Shown here: in pieces, positions 52,627 to 63,038 of the stretch | How the letters are laid out: each line of letters begins with the position of its first letter | Position numbering within the stretch: position 1 is the stretch's first letter | NCBI GenBank assembly: GCA_032622095.1 | Contig: CP136062.1 | Coordinates: 160,574,875-160,638,874, forward strand | Length of the DNA stretch: 64,000 nucleotides | Reading direction: 5' to 3' | Source of the DNA: Siphonodentalium dalli | Taxonomy: Eukaryota > Mollusca > Scaphopoda > Gadilida > Siphonodentaliidae | Notes under the pieces: model-generated | What the model was told of the DNA's origin: nothing | What the model saw: only the letters and a program-made list of their open reading frames with translations | Databases searched by the model: none | Program-made: the position numbers and the translations under genes

Positions 52627-53270
52627 GCAGTTTGTGTTAAATTGCTAGCAGTGTTGTTTACACAAGCTGCCAGATGCTGCTTCTGGATAGAACAGGTATT
52701 AAAGTTGGAAGTTGGAGATGAATTCGGTTGGAATGGATGTTGGTTGGGTGCAGGGTGGAGGGGGGGGGGGTGGGTCTGGGCCATGTGGGAGGGGGGATGG
52801 GTAATGGAATATTTCTGTAATTTCATTAAAGATTAAAGTTTCATAACTCTGCAGATGTTATAATGGTGTCACTTTTTTCAAATTTTATAACATGTTTAAA
52901 AAATAATTTTTTTGTTTGTTAAATTGAGCAAGGTGAAAATTCCAAAAATCTGAATTTAACCAAAATAAAATTGTCTTGAGTTATGTCACATTCGACCCAG
53001 TGACCTCATTTGAACAAATCTGAATCACAGTCCCCCAAGGACCCTTTGTCACAAATATGAACCCACTTGGCCCAATGAAATTTGAGAAGAAGTTGTTGTA
53101 AGAATTACTATGGTGGAAAAGAGTTATGGTCCTAGCTTCGCAACTATTTGACCGGGTGACCTCATTTGAACAAATCTGAATGTGATTCACCTAGGGAACA
53201 TCCACACCAAATATGAACCCATTCCGTCTTACGGTTCTGGAGGAGAAGATGATTCTTGACGGACGACGGA
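52627..53270. other. G-rich patch then dispersed repeat
   Basis: 52740-52800 is G-rich on the plus strand (GGTGGAGGGGGGGGGGTGGG). 52980-53270 repeats the 51776-52190 family. Confidence 0.55.
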
Positions 53271-53615
53271 CGAGGAGTGATGACTATAGCTTCACCGACC
53301 ACCGGAGACTTCGTCTCAGGTGAGCTAAAAACTGACCAGGTAAATATGATTACAAATCCGATATCCCAAGGTTGGGCTAATAATAAACACGCTGATTGTA
53401 AATTATTAAATTTAAAAAAATCGAACACCCATCATATGGATCACAGTCATGCGATTTTCCATTAAAATCATATAGCAGTTATATGTCCCATTATCAGTGT
53501 GCATATTGTTATAACTCTGTTAGGAGATACATCTGTCCACGCATTGTTGGCCTATTTTATCATTGTGATAAAAAATCTTGTAAATTCCGACATGATATGC
53601 TTATATCCTATCACA
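53271..53615. other. intergenic, nothing recognised
   Basis: Includes a piece shared with 48800-48905 (AGGAGA(T/C)ACATCTGTCCACGC). Confidence 0.5.
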
Positions 53616-53620
53616 AATCC

Positions 53621-54048
53621 AATCTCCCACAGTGGGGACTAATTAACATGCTGATTATAAATGAATCCAATCTCCCACAGTGGGGACTAATTAACATGCT
53701 GATTATAAATGGATCCAATCTCCCACAGTGGGGACTAATTAACACGCTGATTATAAATGAATCCAATCTCCCACAGTAGGGACTAATTAACACGCTGATT
53801 ACAAATGGATCCAATCTCCCACAGTAGGGACTAATTAACACGCTGATTATAAATGAATCCAATCTCCCACAGTGGGGACTAATTAACATGCTGATTATAA
53901 ATGGATCCAATCTCCCACAGTGGGGACTAATTAACATGCTGATTATAAATGAATCCAATCTCCCACAGTGGGGACTAATTAACACGCTGATTATAAATGA
54001 ATCCAATCTCCCACAGTAGGGACTAATTAACACGCTGATTATAAATGA
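53621..54048. repeat. 48-bp minisatellite, 9 units
   Basis: AATCTCCCAC recurs at 53621, 53669, 53717, 53765, 53813, 53861, 53909, 53957 and 54005, an exact 48-bp period. Units differ at a few positions (GTGGGG/GTAGGG, ACATG/ACACG, GAATCC/GGATCC) in a mosaic pattern. Confidence 0.95.
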
Positions 54049-54603
54049 ATATTCAATTTTAAAGGCATATAAAAACAAGCACCCATCATATGGATCACAG
54101 TCATGCGATTTCTTTGAACATTTTCCATTAAAGGGACCCAAGGCACTCGCAGTGAGTAAATGTGCCAATTTTTTAAAAGTTTATAAAAACATCACTAAGT
54201 GAACTGAACGTTCAGATTACCTCGATTCAATAGTAAGTGGAAAGATTTCAGTTTTGGGTAGTAACCGGTAGTTGGACAGTACATGCTTACGGCAAGATCA
54301 CAGGTAAAAAAATAATATCAAACAGTTTGATTTTAGATGAGAAATCGTGGTGTATCCTTGGTTACCTCCACTTGCGATGGAATTGCAGTTACATGTATGT
54401 GTATGTAAAAATCTTAGGGTAGTCAATCACGTGGTTGACCATGGCTTACGAACAACCCACAATATCCTCATTAGCGAAGCATCGCATCATGTGAACAAAC
54501 TATCCACCATTTTGTCGGGCCCCGATTCCTCCAGTTGAATCATGGTCAGCTGAATGTTCACAATATTTCGCTTGTTGAAACCATTGCTATGTAAACAAAA
54601 CTG
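54049..54603. other. intergenic, nothing recognised
   Basis: CACCCATCATATGGATCACAGTCATGCGATTT at 54080-54112 repeats 53427-53457, so the minisatellite lies between two direct copies of this short sequence. Confidence 0.6.
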
Positions 54604-54997
54604 TTAACCCTCCAACAAACCGGCCAAAACTGGCCAAATAAAGCTTCAACAGCCTAAAATATCTTCGGTCTGTCTCAATAGAACCATACAAATATGGATA
54701 TCATTGGAACCGGCTCCTTGACCACATTGTGATGGTTACAGTTATGCCCTGTGCCAATGCATTCTCTTATATATGCGAGTCGACCATAGGTCGCCTCGCA
54801 TATATAAGAGAATGCATTGGCCTAAAAAATCTTTTTTTAACACTTTTTACCATTTTTTCTTACATTCTTTAACAATTTTATAATTTTTAATGTGTTAAGC
54901 CAATGCATTCTCTTATATATGCGAGGCGACCTATGGTCGACTCGCATATATAAGAGAATGCATTGGCACAGGGCCCTTCTGTTGGGTAAAGGGTTAA
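54604..54997. mobile_element. TTAA element, ACCCAACA end type, inverse orientation (394 bp)
   Basis: The left end has decayed to TTAACCCTCCAACAAACC; the right end is CTGTTGGGTAAAGGGTTAA. Same internal order as 48338-48724. Confidence 0.88.
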
Positions 54998-55150
54998 AGT
55001 GGTTCGAAACAAACATCACTAAATGTATAGTAAGTTCAAAACTTCAAATATTTTAATTTGAATATGATTTTCAGAATATTTTTCGATGCTCTGACCCGTT
55101 ATGTTATTTCACATGAACCCACTTTGAAGGCCTTGAGTCCTTTTAACTCA
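54998..55150. other. intergenic spacer
   Basis: AATTTGAATATGATTTTCAGAATATTTTTC at 55055-55084 recurs at 58010-58039, with similar flanks (GGCCTTGAGTCC at 55129 and 58310). Confidence 0.5.
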
Positions 55151-55158
55151 TATACCAC

Positions 55159-55581
55159 CAAGCCTGAGTTTAGTGTGCCTGTCATTTGCAGAATGAGGTC
55201 CCCAGAGGGTGAATTTAGTGATGCTATCCTGCACAGTGGGCTAGCATCACCAAATTCACCATCTGGGGACCTCATTCTGCATGGCCTCATCTGCTAATAT
55301 GGGAGACATAGACTCAGATTGAAGTACCAAATCCTGAATATTGTGATGTAGACCCATCGGGAACCTCGATTATGCAATGTGCATCTGCCAATTTGGGGAT
55401 ATAGAGAATCTATGTGAAGAAGTTTCTATAGAAATTTAAGAAAGAAACTTTCCCAAGAAGATGAGGATAAAGCAGAATGAGGTCCCCCGAGTGTGAATTT
55501 AGCGATGCTAGCATGCTATGCAGGATAGCGTCACTAATTTCACCCTCTGGGGACCTCATTCACACACTAAACTCAGGCTTG
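55159..55581. mobile_element. CAAGCC-family hairpin element, complete long form (423 bp)
   Basis: CAAGCCTGAGTTTAGTGTGC to ACACTAAACTCAGGCTTG, with an exact 8-bp duplication TATACCAC (55151-55158 and 55582-55589). This is the best evidence that the family is hAT-like. Confidence 0.93.
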
Positions 55582-55589
55582 TATACCAC

Positions 55590-55910
55590 CTCTCCAATTT
55601 GATTTGTGACATTAAATGTTCATCATATAAATTGCACTCCAAATTCACCCATAAATCAGCATTTGGTAGCCAAAATATTGTTAATTTGGTAGATGATAGA
55701 TGAGTCATACAGTAACACAAATTGTGGATCCAGCAGACAACAAGTCATTCTGTAAACCTAAATTGTCGATGTGGCCGACAGATGAGTCATTTACATGTAA
55801 CTATAACACCGGGTTTTAATTCCATCAGATGGTCATGTTATTCAGTGAACCGATACAGCCGACAGTCATGACAGGTTTTGACTTCAGCAGATGGACAAGC
55901 CATTCAGTAA
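55590..55910. other. intergenic, nothing firm
   Basis: Loose GATGAGTCAT / CCGACAGATGAGTCAT repeats. Confidence 0.5.
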
Positions 55911-56205
55911 CGACCTGATTTCACTTCACTAGATCATTATATATGTGTGTCATGATGGCTTCTGTCGATGGCTGGCCATTCAGTAACGACCTGATTTTCA
56001 CTGCACCAGATCATTATATATGTGTGTCGTGATGGCTTCTGTCGATGGCTGGCCATTCAGTAACGACCTGATTTTCACTGCACCAGATCATTATATACGT
56101 GTGTCATGATGGCTTCTGTCGATGGCTGGCCATTCATTAACGACCTGATTTCACTGCACTAGATAATTATATATGTGTGTCATGATGGCTTCTGTCGATG
56201 GCTGG
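55911..56205. repeat. about 75-bp minisatellite, 4 units
   Basis: CATTCAGTAACGACCTGATTT, AGATCATTATATATGTGTGTC and GGCTTCTGTCGATGGCTGGC recur four times. Confidence 0.92.
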
Positions 56206-56559
56206 CACCAATGGCTTCTGATAGGTTAGAGTAACCATCTCTCCTAGAATGGAGTAAATAAAGAAGTATATTAACTTTGTATCCTTATGGAAAGCCAAAT
56301 GCACACTTTTAATTTATTTGGTCTTAAAAATAAATCATGAAAGAACCAGGTATTGTAAATAATAGATATTAATAGCCAGTCAGCCACAAATACCTCTAAC
56401 TTGTAACGTATGTTACCATGGTAATACCAGATGATTTGCATTAAAGTCAAAACTTTGAATGAAATGAATATGACGACAGCAATGAATAACACCTAAATGA
56501 TTACAACTCAGAATTCATTGATTTGTACACCAAATACAATAAACATAAGATTCGTCCAT

Positions 56560-56770
56560 ACTGATGTATGGACCTAAAATGTCACACTGTGTGTTATACA
56601 TCCATACTCCATACTGAGTATGGACGTAAAATGTCACACTGTATGTAATACATCCATATTGAGTTTGGAAGTAAAATGTCATGCTGTGTGTTATACGTCC
56701 ATACTGAGCATGGACGTAAAACATCACACTGTGCGTAATATGTCTGTACTGAGTAGGGAACACACTAGCT
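56560..56770. repeat. about 50-bp minisatellite, 4 units
   Basis: TCCATACTGAGTATGGACGT followed by AAAATGTCACACTGTGTGT recurs with divergence. Confidence 0.85.
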
Positions 56771-57285
56771 GACAGTCGGCCATTATTCGTAACTGAACTC
56801 AGAGATTGGTGCATCAGAACCATTGTATCTTGAAGCTTGAAATAGTTTATGATGTTCCAGGATTGTGAATGATAATAGCTGAGTCAGTTGTAGGGTTTTC
56901 ATGATATTCCCATTATATATTTCCATTGGAAAATGGTCATAACTACAACGGCCAAGCACACAACGTCTTTAGAAGTGAAGAGGTTAAATCAATTTATTTG
57001 TCTTATATTAACAGGGGTGTGTCAGAACAAAATTTCAGACAAGTATTATACTTTTTTACCTTTGGCCATTTTTGGGACCCACCCACCACTTGACCCAAAT
57101 TTGTTTCCGTATTAGCAAGGTTTTTCCAACCACCCCATTAGAAACACAAAATATTTTTTTTTCCGAAGAATACTAGAATTTTAGTAAATTTTCTTCTTAC
57201 TATCATCTATCTAAATTACAGGTTTGTGTTTGTGATTAGCTTTATAATTTGACATGGCAGTGATTGCTTATGAAACGGGGTATTT
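56771..57285. other. intergenic, nothing recognised
   Basis: No gene or clear element. Confidence 0.5.
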
Positions 57286-57460
57286 AGTAATTTTACAACA
57301 AGAAACAATCTATACTGACCGTCTGCATGCAGTTTTAATGTTAAAATTACATTATATCAAAGTTTTAAGGCCAAAAATATTTTAGAGGATGGAGGAATAT
57401 TTTTGTTTAAGCTGTGGAAAAAATAGCTTTTGGTCCCTCATATGCGCTCAGAAAAACGTA
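57286..57460 (+). repeat. interspersed repeat shared with 27721-27912
   Basis: ATTTTACAACAAGAAACAAT and TCAAAGTTTTAAGGCCAAAA in the same order. Confidence 0.7.
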
Positions 57461-57545
57461 TTTGACACCCCCTGATATTAGTGGAAATCATTTTGTAAGC
57501 ATACATCAGCAAAACAACCACATTTGTGAATTGAAGAAAAAATTA

Positions 57546-57735
57546 AAGTAATGCTCTAAATAATCGACTCCTTAACCACAGCAGAATTATGAGTAATTTT
57601 TTCAGGATTTAGTCGGAAATATGGCTTGGTGAGAGCTTTCCGATGAATGGCAACAAGCCATATTTCCGACTAAATCCTGAAAAATTACCCATAATTCTTC
57701 TGTGGTTAAGGAGTCGATTATTTAGAGAATTACTG
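57546..57735. mobile_element. TA-flanked palindrome, copy 4
   Basis: GTAATGCTCTAAATAATCGA to TTTAGAGAATTACTG; central arms GGAAATATGGCTTG / CAAGCCATATTTCC. The outer CAG at the left is lost. Confidence 0.8.
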
Positions 57736-58380
57736 TGGATAGTGTTGAATTTAAAAGGGAAATCATTCATGAGTCAAAATTATAGAGAACCAAGGCCTTC
57801 AAAGTGGGTAAATGTGCAAAAAATATAAAAGCAGTCAATAAAAGTGTAAAAATATCACCATTGAAAATAACATGGAGAAATAGATAAACTTTGTTCTTAT
57901 ATTCATTATTGATAACTCTCCAATAAAAAAAATTTGCATGTTGAAACCACTGTTATGTAAACACAACTGTAAGTGATTTGTCAACAAACATTGTAAGTTT
58001 AAATATTTTAATTTGAATATGATTTTCAGAATATTTTTCAATGCTTTCACCTTTTCCAATGTTTACCGTCTCAAGATTTGATTAAACTTTGGATTTCTTA
58101 TTGGACTATTTGGACTTTTATCGGTAATCCACTGTAACAGTACTGTTTACATAACATGGTTTTGATATGTGAAATCTCGTTACTGGGGAGTTATTAATAA
58201 TGAAAATAAGAACAAAGTCTATATATTTTTACATGTACATGTACTTGTGATGATATTTGTTTTACAGACTTCTAAACAAATTATGTTATTTTACATTTTA
58301 CACTTTGAAGGCCTTGAGTCCCTTTAAGTGACAGGTTTCTGAGCAGAAACAGTATTTAATATTTCTTGAAATAAACAAGA
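57736..58380. other. 3' flank of DHODH, no exon found
   Basis: This is where the missing last DHODH exon might lie, but I see no GADHR-type C-terminus on the minus strand. AAATGAAAATAAGAACAAA at 58197 recurs near 32532. Confidence 0.45.
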
Positions 58381-58840
58381 GATGGGCCTGTCCCAGGTGG
58401 GACGAAGGTATACCCCCTGTATTCAACCAATATCAGTCCGACCGAACTCCAAATCGCAGGTGCACAGGTTCATATGATGATTGACCCCTGTAGCAAATTT
58501 GATTCAAATTGAACTAGAACATTCTGAGAAAACGTCCAGACAAAAAAATATCAAATCTGGAGAATACTAAGCAGGTGCACAGGTACCCATGACAAATGAC
58601 CCCTGTAACAAATTGGATTCTAATTGAATGAGAAAATTTTGAGAAAATGTCCAGACAAAATTTGTGGAAGTGTATATCTGAATATTCAAAGTCAGAAAAG
58701 TTTAATAACTCAGACAATATCGCAGGTGCACAGGTTCCATGACGATTGACCCCTGTAGCAAATTTGACAAAATTGTGTCCATGGATGGACAGACAATCTG
58801 ATTCCAGTATACCCACTTAATAATGTAAGGGTCTTGTTGA
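58381..58840. repeat. about 105-165-bp degenerate tandem repeat, 3 units
   Basis: GCAGGTGCACAGGT(T/A)CC recurs near 58456, 58570 and 58722, each followed by ATGA(C/T)(G/A)A(T/A)TGACCCCTGTA(G/A)CAAATT. Confidence 0.8.
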
Positions 58841-58907
58841 AATTTGAGAAAATAAAAACAACCGTCTTTGCACCACCTTAAATGGTCACCATATTCTGGC
58901 CACTAAC

Positions 58908-59067
58908 CTGAGGAGTTCATCCAACTCCTGTTTAATTTTTGTAACAACCGGAGGACCTTTGTAGGTCAGCACGGTATACAGCTCTATAAGTGAGGCTCCC
59001 GCCAGAATCTTTTCGTATGCATCCTGCCCAGAACTGACTCCTCCCACTCCGACCAATGGAATGGTTC
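58908..59067 (-). CDS. DHODH: DHODH exon, FMN phosphate-binding loop
   Basis: Encodes [20 protein letters not shown], then [20 protein letters not shown] and [13 protein letters not shown] plus two bases. Acceptor CTATAG|GAACCA; donor CTCAG|GTTAGT, phase 2. If that donor is not used, the frame closes after LVARIW, which would remove the family's usual C-terminus. Confidence 0.95.
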
Positions 59068-62001
59068 CTATAGTAACAAGAAATCAATAGTGAACGTTAT
59101 AAATAACTTTATATCCTGATTAGTGTCCAGCGAATCGGGGATTTTGTTATTATTATTATTATTTTTTTTAATATTTTTTATTGAGTCCAAAATTGACACA
59201 TATCTCAGTACATGGTGTATAGATACAATACATCTTATTATATGTTCAATCAGACTTCAAGGAGAATAAAGTATGTATGTTCATCTCAACGGCATCAGGC
59301 CTGGTACTGGTATGCACATTGTTTCAAATGCATTTAAAATTAGTGTTTAATTAATTTAATTTTTTTCATATTATCAACTACAATGGAATAATTTTCAAGA
59401 ATAAAACTGTTTTCTTGCCAGGAATGGCCACCCCCTTTTTAAATATAGTAGATAAATAAAAGATTCAGATGTAATATAATTAGAACAAAATGAGTTGACA
59501 CCAACATTACGCCGATTCGAAAATATCCGAATCAGCGGACTGATTCGGTGTTGATCTCAAATCTTATCACCGATATTGACATCTGATTGAATCTCGAATA
59601 TTCGCAGGTCTCTTATCCCAATCTAATATTATCAATAGTATCCTGACCGGAACTGACTCCAACTGAATCGTTCCTAAGGTAACATGAAATCAAGAGGCAA
59701 CATTATAAATAAATCAATATCTCAATATGGTATTTCAATATCCTACCAACTCCCTAACCACTAAAATCCTGATTATCAGAGTGGTGAAAACTGCAAACCA
59801 GTGAAAAAAATAAGGAACACAAGGCATAGATCTCACACATGTGTGGCATATATATTTCTAGTAACTAACATAACAAAATGCTATAGTCTGTAAGTTGAGA
59901 AACCAAGTTGATAAGATTGAAGCAATGTGTCTCACCATTTGTCAGTCTGTACATATCCCTGACAGTGGCTGTGGACAGGTTTTTGAGTGGTTCACCGCTT
60001 AGTCCTCCGACCTCGTTCTTATTGGAGCTGGATAAAGAGTCGGGTCGTGTTACTGTTGTATTGGTCACTATCAAACCATCAACACCGCTCTAAAATACAA
60101 GAAAGAGGTACATTTTGCAGGGATTAATTCTCCACGTGAATCACTGAATCGATTCGCCAAAGGATTCGCATGACAAACTCTGAAAAAAATCAAAATTTGT
60201 TCACGCAATTGGCAACATCTCGTGGAAATATTAGTGGTAATTCTGCTGAAATGGTGACAGATGTCGGTTGATTGAAGTCCTGTTAATAGCGAAAAACATT
60301 TTCATTGCCAGAAACGGAAATCCATGCATTACTCCCTTCCGTACTCACCCCAGCTTGGAGCTGTGGCACTCGTAATCTGACTTTGGCACATCATGCTGAT
60401 GTTTTTAGATAATTTTTCCCTTCTGTTCAGTTTCTATACCCCATAATTTGCAGAAGATAAAATGCATAATCGAGGTGATTAATGGGTGAACATCACCAAC
60501 GCCAACTGGGAAACTTCAATCTAATCCTAGGTCTCCCATAGCAGTTGAGTCACAGCAGAATGAGATTCACAGAGGGTGAATTTGGTGATGCTAGCCTGCC
60601 ACAAGTGATAGTGTCACTAAATTCACCCTCTGGGGACCTCATTCTGCAAATGACAGACACACTATTTCAAGGCTTGCTATAACTCAAAATCCAACTTTCC
60701 CTGTTTATTATATTGTAGTGAATCTACATACCTTTAAGTTATGATCTGTAAACGAACAGTAAATGGACAGACATACTCTGACCTCTGCCTGTAACCTAAC
60801 TTCATAGGCGGCTAACTTCTGAATTGAAGATAAACATGATATGACTTCCTGATAATCTATCGTAACTTTGTCAGTTGATGAAGAACTTACATTTTTGCGC
60901 ATCACAACATCAGCGATATCTTCTTTGTCTGCATCCGTGAGATCGGGAGCAATCTTTATGAGCAGCGGAGGTTCTCGCTGTAAATCTAATTTTCTCTTCT
61001 CAGCCACTACCTTTCAAAATTGAGCAAGAAAAACAGTTTTATTTTAACCCTTTCTTGACAGGAGGACAGGGTCCCAAACAAAAATCAGCAATCTGCATGA
61101 CATGGAACAGAAAAGAACGCAGAAATAAGGTAGAAATATAGAGTGTTTATCTCACTTCTGGCTAAAAATTGAAAACAGCTGGAAAATGGCTGTGACTTTG
61201 GCAAGTGTTTTTCACAGCATATGAAGCCGGCATATCAATATTTCGTGTATTTATCGACCTAATGTATCCAAGTTACATAGACAAAATTTGGATGTTCGAA
61301 TGAGCCATGTCCATTTAAGGTGGTTTTTATTTTCTCAAATTTCAACAAGAGCTCAATATAATTTATTTCAAAATATATTCTTTCTGCTCAGAAACATGTC
61401 ACTTAACTCTTTAATGAGGTTCATGACAGGAGCTGTGCATTAAAGATCCTTATGGGAGACTCCCATATATAAGAGAATGCATTGGCACAGGGTTTTTTCG
61501 CAAAATTTCAGGAAGCTCCAGTCATGGAAGGGTTATCCTAAAACTTAAATGGTCATATGACATATATCTCAAAACATTCCTACGTGGAAGATTTAAGAAG
61601 AAATTCATCAATATACCGCTGAAAATACATGTTTTGGTATTAGTTTTGTTTGTGATTAATATATCTGCTCAAATGGACAGACAGAAGGACGGACGGACAG
61701 ACGGAGGACCGGACGCATGTAATCCAGTATAGTCACCATTTTCTTTGGTCATGGGGGTAAAATATAAAATATTCCATTAAGGTAAATAAGACTGCCAGTG
61801 TATTCTGCGTTACCTTGTCAATAAGTTCTGTCAGTTGGTTGTGAGCCTGTAGATTTCGCAGACCCGGAGTATTAGGACTAGATACATTTATAACCAGGTA
61901 GTCTGCAGCTTTGGCAAACTTTTTCACACCGGCAACATAATCGTCAGCAGCCGATGGGGACAGTTTGTTCTTTCCCAAGTTAATTCCAACTAAACCTACA
62001 C
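58908..62001 (-). CDS. DHODH: DHODH, class 2 dihydroorotate dehydrogenase, C-terminal half (4 exons)
   Basis: DHODH oxidises dihydroorotate to orotate in pyrimidine synthesis, on the inner mitochondrial membrane, passing electrons to ubiquinone. In coding order the exons are 62001-61814, 61010-60891, 60089-59936 and 59067-58908. Phases match (1, 0, 0, 1, then 2 at the open end). Visible motifs: [22 protein letters not shown], with the serine base typical of class 2; [30 protein letters not shown]; and [15 protein letters not shown], the FMN phosphate-binding region. About 175 of the usual 395 residues are present. The leader, membrane helix and first half lie beyond 64000. The final 15 or so residues (usually ending GADHR) were not found. 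Confidence 0.96.
59068..59636. other. DHODH intron, nothing firm
   Basis: ATT-rich run at 59145-59180; a GCCGATTCGAAAATATCCGAATC palindromic stretch near 59510. No exon seen. Confidence 0.5.
59637..59715 (-). repeat. decayed copy of a DHODH exon start with acceptor
   Basis: TATCCTGACCGGAACTGACTCC...TTCCTAAGGTAACATGAAATC parallels 59020-59110 (exon, acceptor and intron flank), with about 12-15 bases of exon deleted. An AG acceptor is kept (CTTAG|GAACGATTC on the minus strand). Confidence 0.75.
59936..60089 (-). CDS. DHODH: DHODH exon, orotate-binding and GGLSG region
   Basis: Encodes [40 protein letters not shown] and [11 protein letters not shown] plus one base. Acceptor TTTTAG|AGCGGT; donor ACAAATG|GTGAGA, phase 1. 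Confidence 0.96.
60408..60676. mobile_element. CAAGCC-family hairpin element, 5'-truncated
   Basis: Starts inside the middle (TTCTGTTCAGTTTCTATACC), then GATTCACAGAGGGTGAATTT hairpin, and a complete right end GACACACTATTTCAAGGCTTG. Confidence 0.82.
60891..61010 (-). CDS. DHODH: DHODH exon, [10 protein letters not shown]
   Basis: Encodes 40 residues, [20 protein letters not shown] then [20 protein letters not shown]. The KIAPDL lysine contacts the flavin and orotate in the family. Acceptor TGAAAG|GTAGTG; donor AAAAAT|GTAAGT, phase 0. Confidence 0.96.
61047..61400. other. DHODH intron, left end of a TTAACCCTTTCTTGAC element
   Basis: TTAACCCTTTCTTGACAGGA at 61045-61065 is a further TTAACCCTTTC end type; its right end is not clear. 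The rest is unassigned. Confidence 0.5.
61405..61537. mobile_element. TTAA element, CATGAC end type, deleted copy
   Basis: TTCATGACAGGAGCTGTGCATTAAAGATCC, a single hairpin arm TATATAAGAGAATGCATTGG, then AAGCTCCAGTCATGGAAGGGTTA. Confidence 0.75.
61687..61715. repeat. GGACGGAC microsatellite-like tract
   Basis: AAGGACGGACGGACAGACGGAGGACC, similar to 605-636. Confidence 0.7.
61814..62001 (-). CDS. DHODH: DHODH exon, FMN-binding and catalytic serine
   Basis: Starts with GT of a split Gly codon, then [40 protein letters not shown] and [22 protein letters not shown]. Acceptor CCGACAG|GTGTAG; donor GACAAG|GTAACG, phase 0. NVSSPNTxGLR carries the class 2 catalytic serine. The acceptor region is tandemly repeated upstream. 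Confidence 0.96.
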
Positions 62002-62027
62002 CTGTCGGAAAAAAGAATTGTTTTATA

Positions 62028-62462
62028 TTAAAGGTACTCAATCCAATCAGACGGTCCCCATATCATCAAGATACAACAACAACATACATTTCTTCAAAAT
62101 AGGCTTTAGTTATCAAAATCAGTTAATTGCAACAAAATAATGCTACCGACTGTCAACTATGGTATAAAATTTCCCAAAACTTGTTATTTGTCAACATTTT
62201 GTTCAATGAAATATGGCCGTATTATCACTTGAGTATCATGAAATTTGGCTGTATTGCCACTTGATTTTAGATTTATCCATCTTCATCCACAATGTTGTCC
62301 GAGACCGTCCATTTGACGACATTTTTCTGGGCCATAAATAATTGCACATCTCGAGAAGTAACAAACTTCAAAAATCGATATCTGATCACTCTGAGCATTT
62401 TTTACCCCCGAAGCCAAAGAAATCATAATTTAGGAGAGTTAACTCGGATAATGCATCTTTAA
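62028..62462. mobile_element. TTAA foldback element, relative of 22708-23076
   Basis: TTAA|AGGTACTCAATCCAATCAGA at the left, and TTTACCCCCGAAGCCAAAGA...ATGCATCT|TTAA at the right. TCTCGAGAAGTAACAAACTTCAAAAATCGATATC matches 22948-22984. It sits exactly between two tandem copies of the DHODH exon edge. Confidence 0.78.
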
Positions 62463-62560
62463 GTTAATTCCAACTAAACATGCACCTGTCAGAGTAAAGA
62501 ATCATTGTTTATATTAAGTTAATTTCAGCTAAACCTGCACGGAGAAAAGATTAAGTTTGA
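62459..62560 (-). repeat. two extra tandem copies of the DHODH exon acceptor edge
   Basis: AAGTTAATTCCAACTAAACA (62461) and AAGTTAATTTCAGCTAAACC (62517) repeat 61978 onwards. The first keeps the AG acceptor and eight codons in frame on the minus strand. The period is about 55 bp once the inserted element is removed. Confidence 0.85.
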
Positions 62561-62603
62561 TTTTTATCACATAATTTAATATTATCCCCCAACATCTTGA
62601 GTA

Positions 62604-62854
62604 TTAACCCTTTCATGTCTGGAGCTTCCTGAAAACCCAGTGCCAATGCATTCTCTTATATATGTGAGTCTCCCATAAGGAGCCTTGCATATATAAGAGA
62701 ATACACTGGCCTAACAATGTTTACCTTGACTTTGTAAGCCAGTGTAATCTCTTATAGATGCGAGGCTCCCAATCGGAGACTCACATATATAAGATAATGC
62801 ATTGGCACAGGATCTTTAATGCTGCACCAGCAGCTCCCGTCATGAAAGGGTTAA
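62604..62854. mobile_element. TTAA element, CATGAC/CATGTC end type (251 bp)
   Basis: TTAACCCTTTCATGTCTGGA to CCCGTCATGAAAGGGTTAA, with two hairpins joined by AACAATGTTTACCTTGACTT. Confidence 0.88.
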
Positions 62855-63038
62855 AGCCACATGGTGGTATGCGCTCCAAAATACACCTAATAATGTTTGC
62901 TTTTTAATTTTTCCCGGTATTGATATATGTCTATAAATATCTGAACTATTGAAGTCATACAAAATACAACTTTGAACACGATGATTTGGTCCCAATAAAT
63001 CTGGAATTCCAGAACTGGAAACAGAATGTCCGCAAACA

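Noticed and set aside
53621-54048. Regular 48-bp repeats as a CRISPR array
   Set aside because: There are no unique spacers; the whole unit repeats, and the DNA is eukaryotic.
53611-54168. 185-codon repetitive protein on the minus strand
   Set aside because: It is the 48-bp minisatellite read in a frame that cannot meet a stop; no start context, splice sites or flanking domain support a gene. Kept only as a finding.
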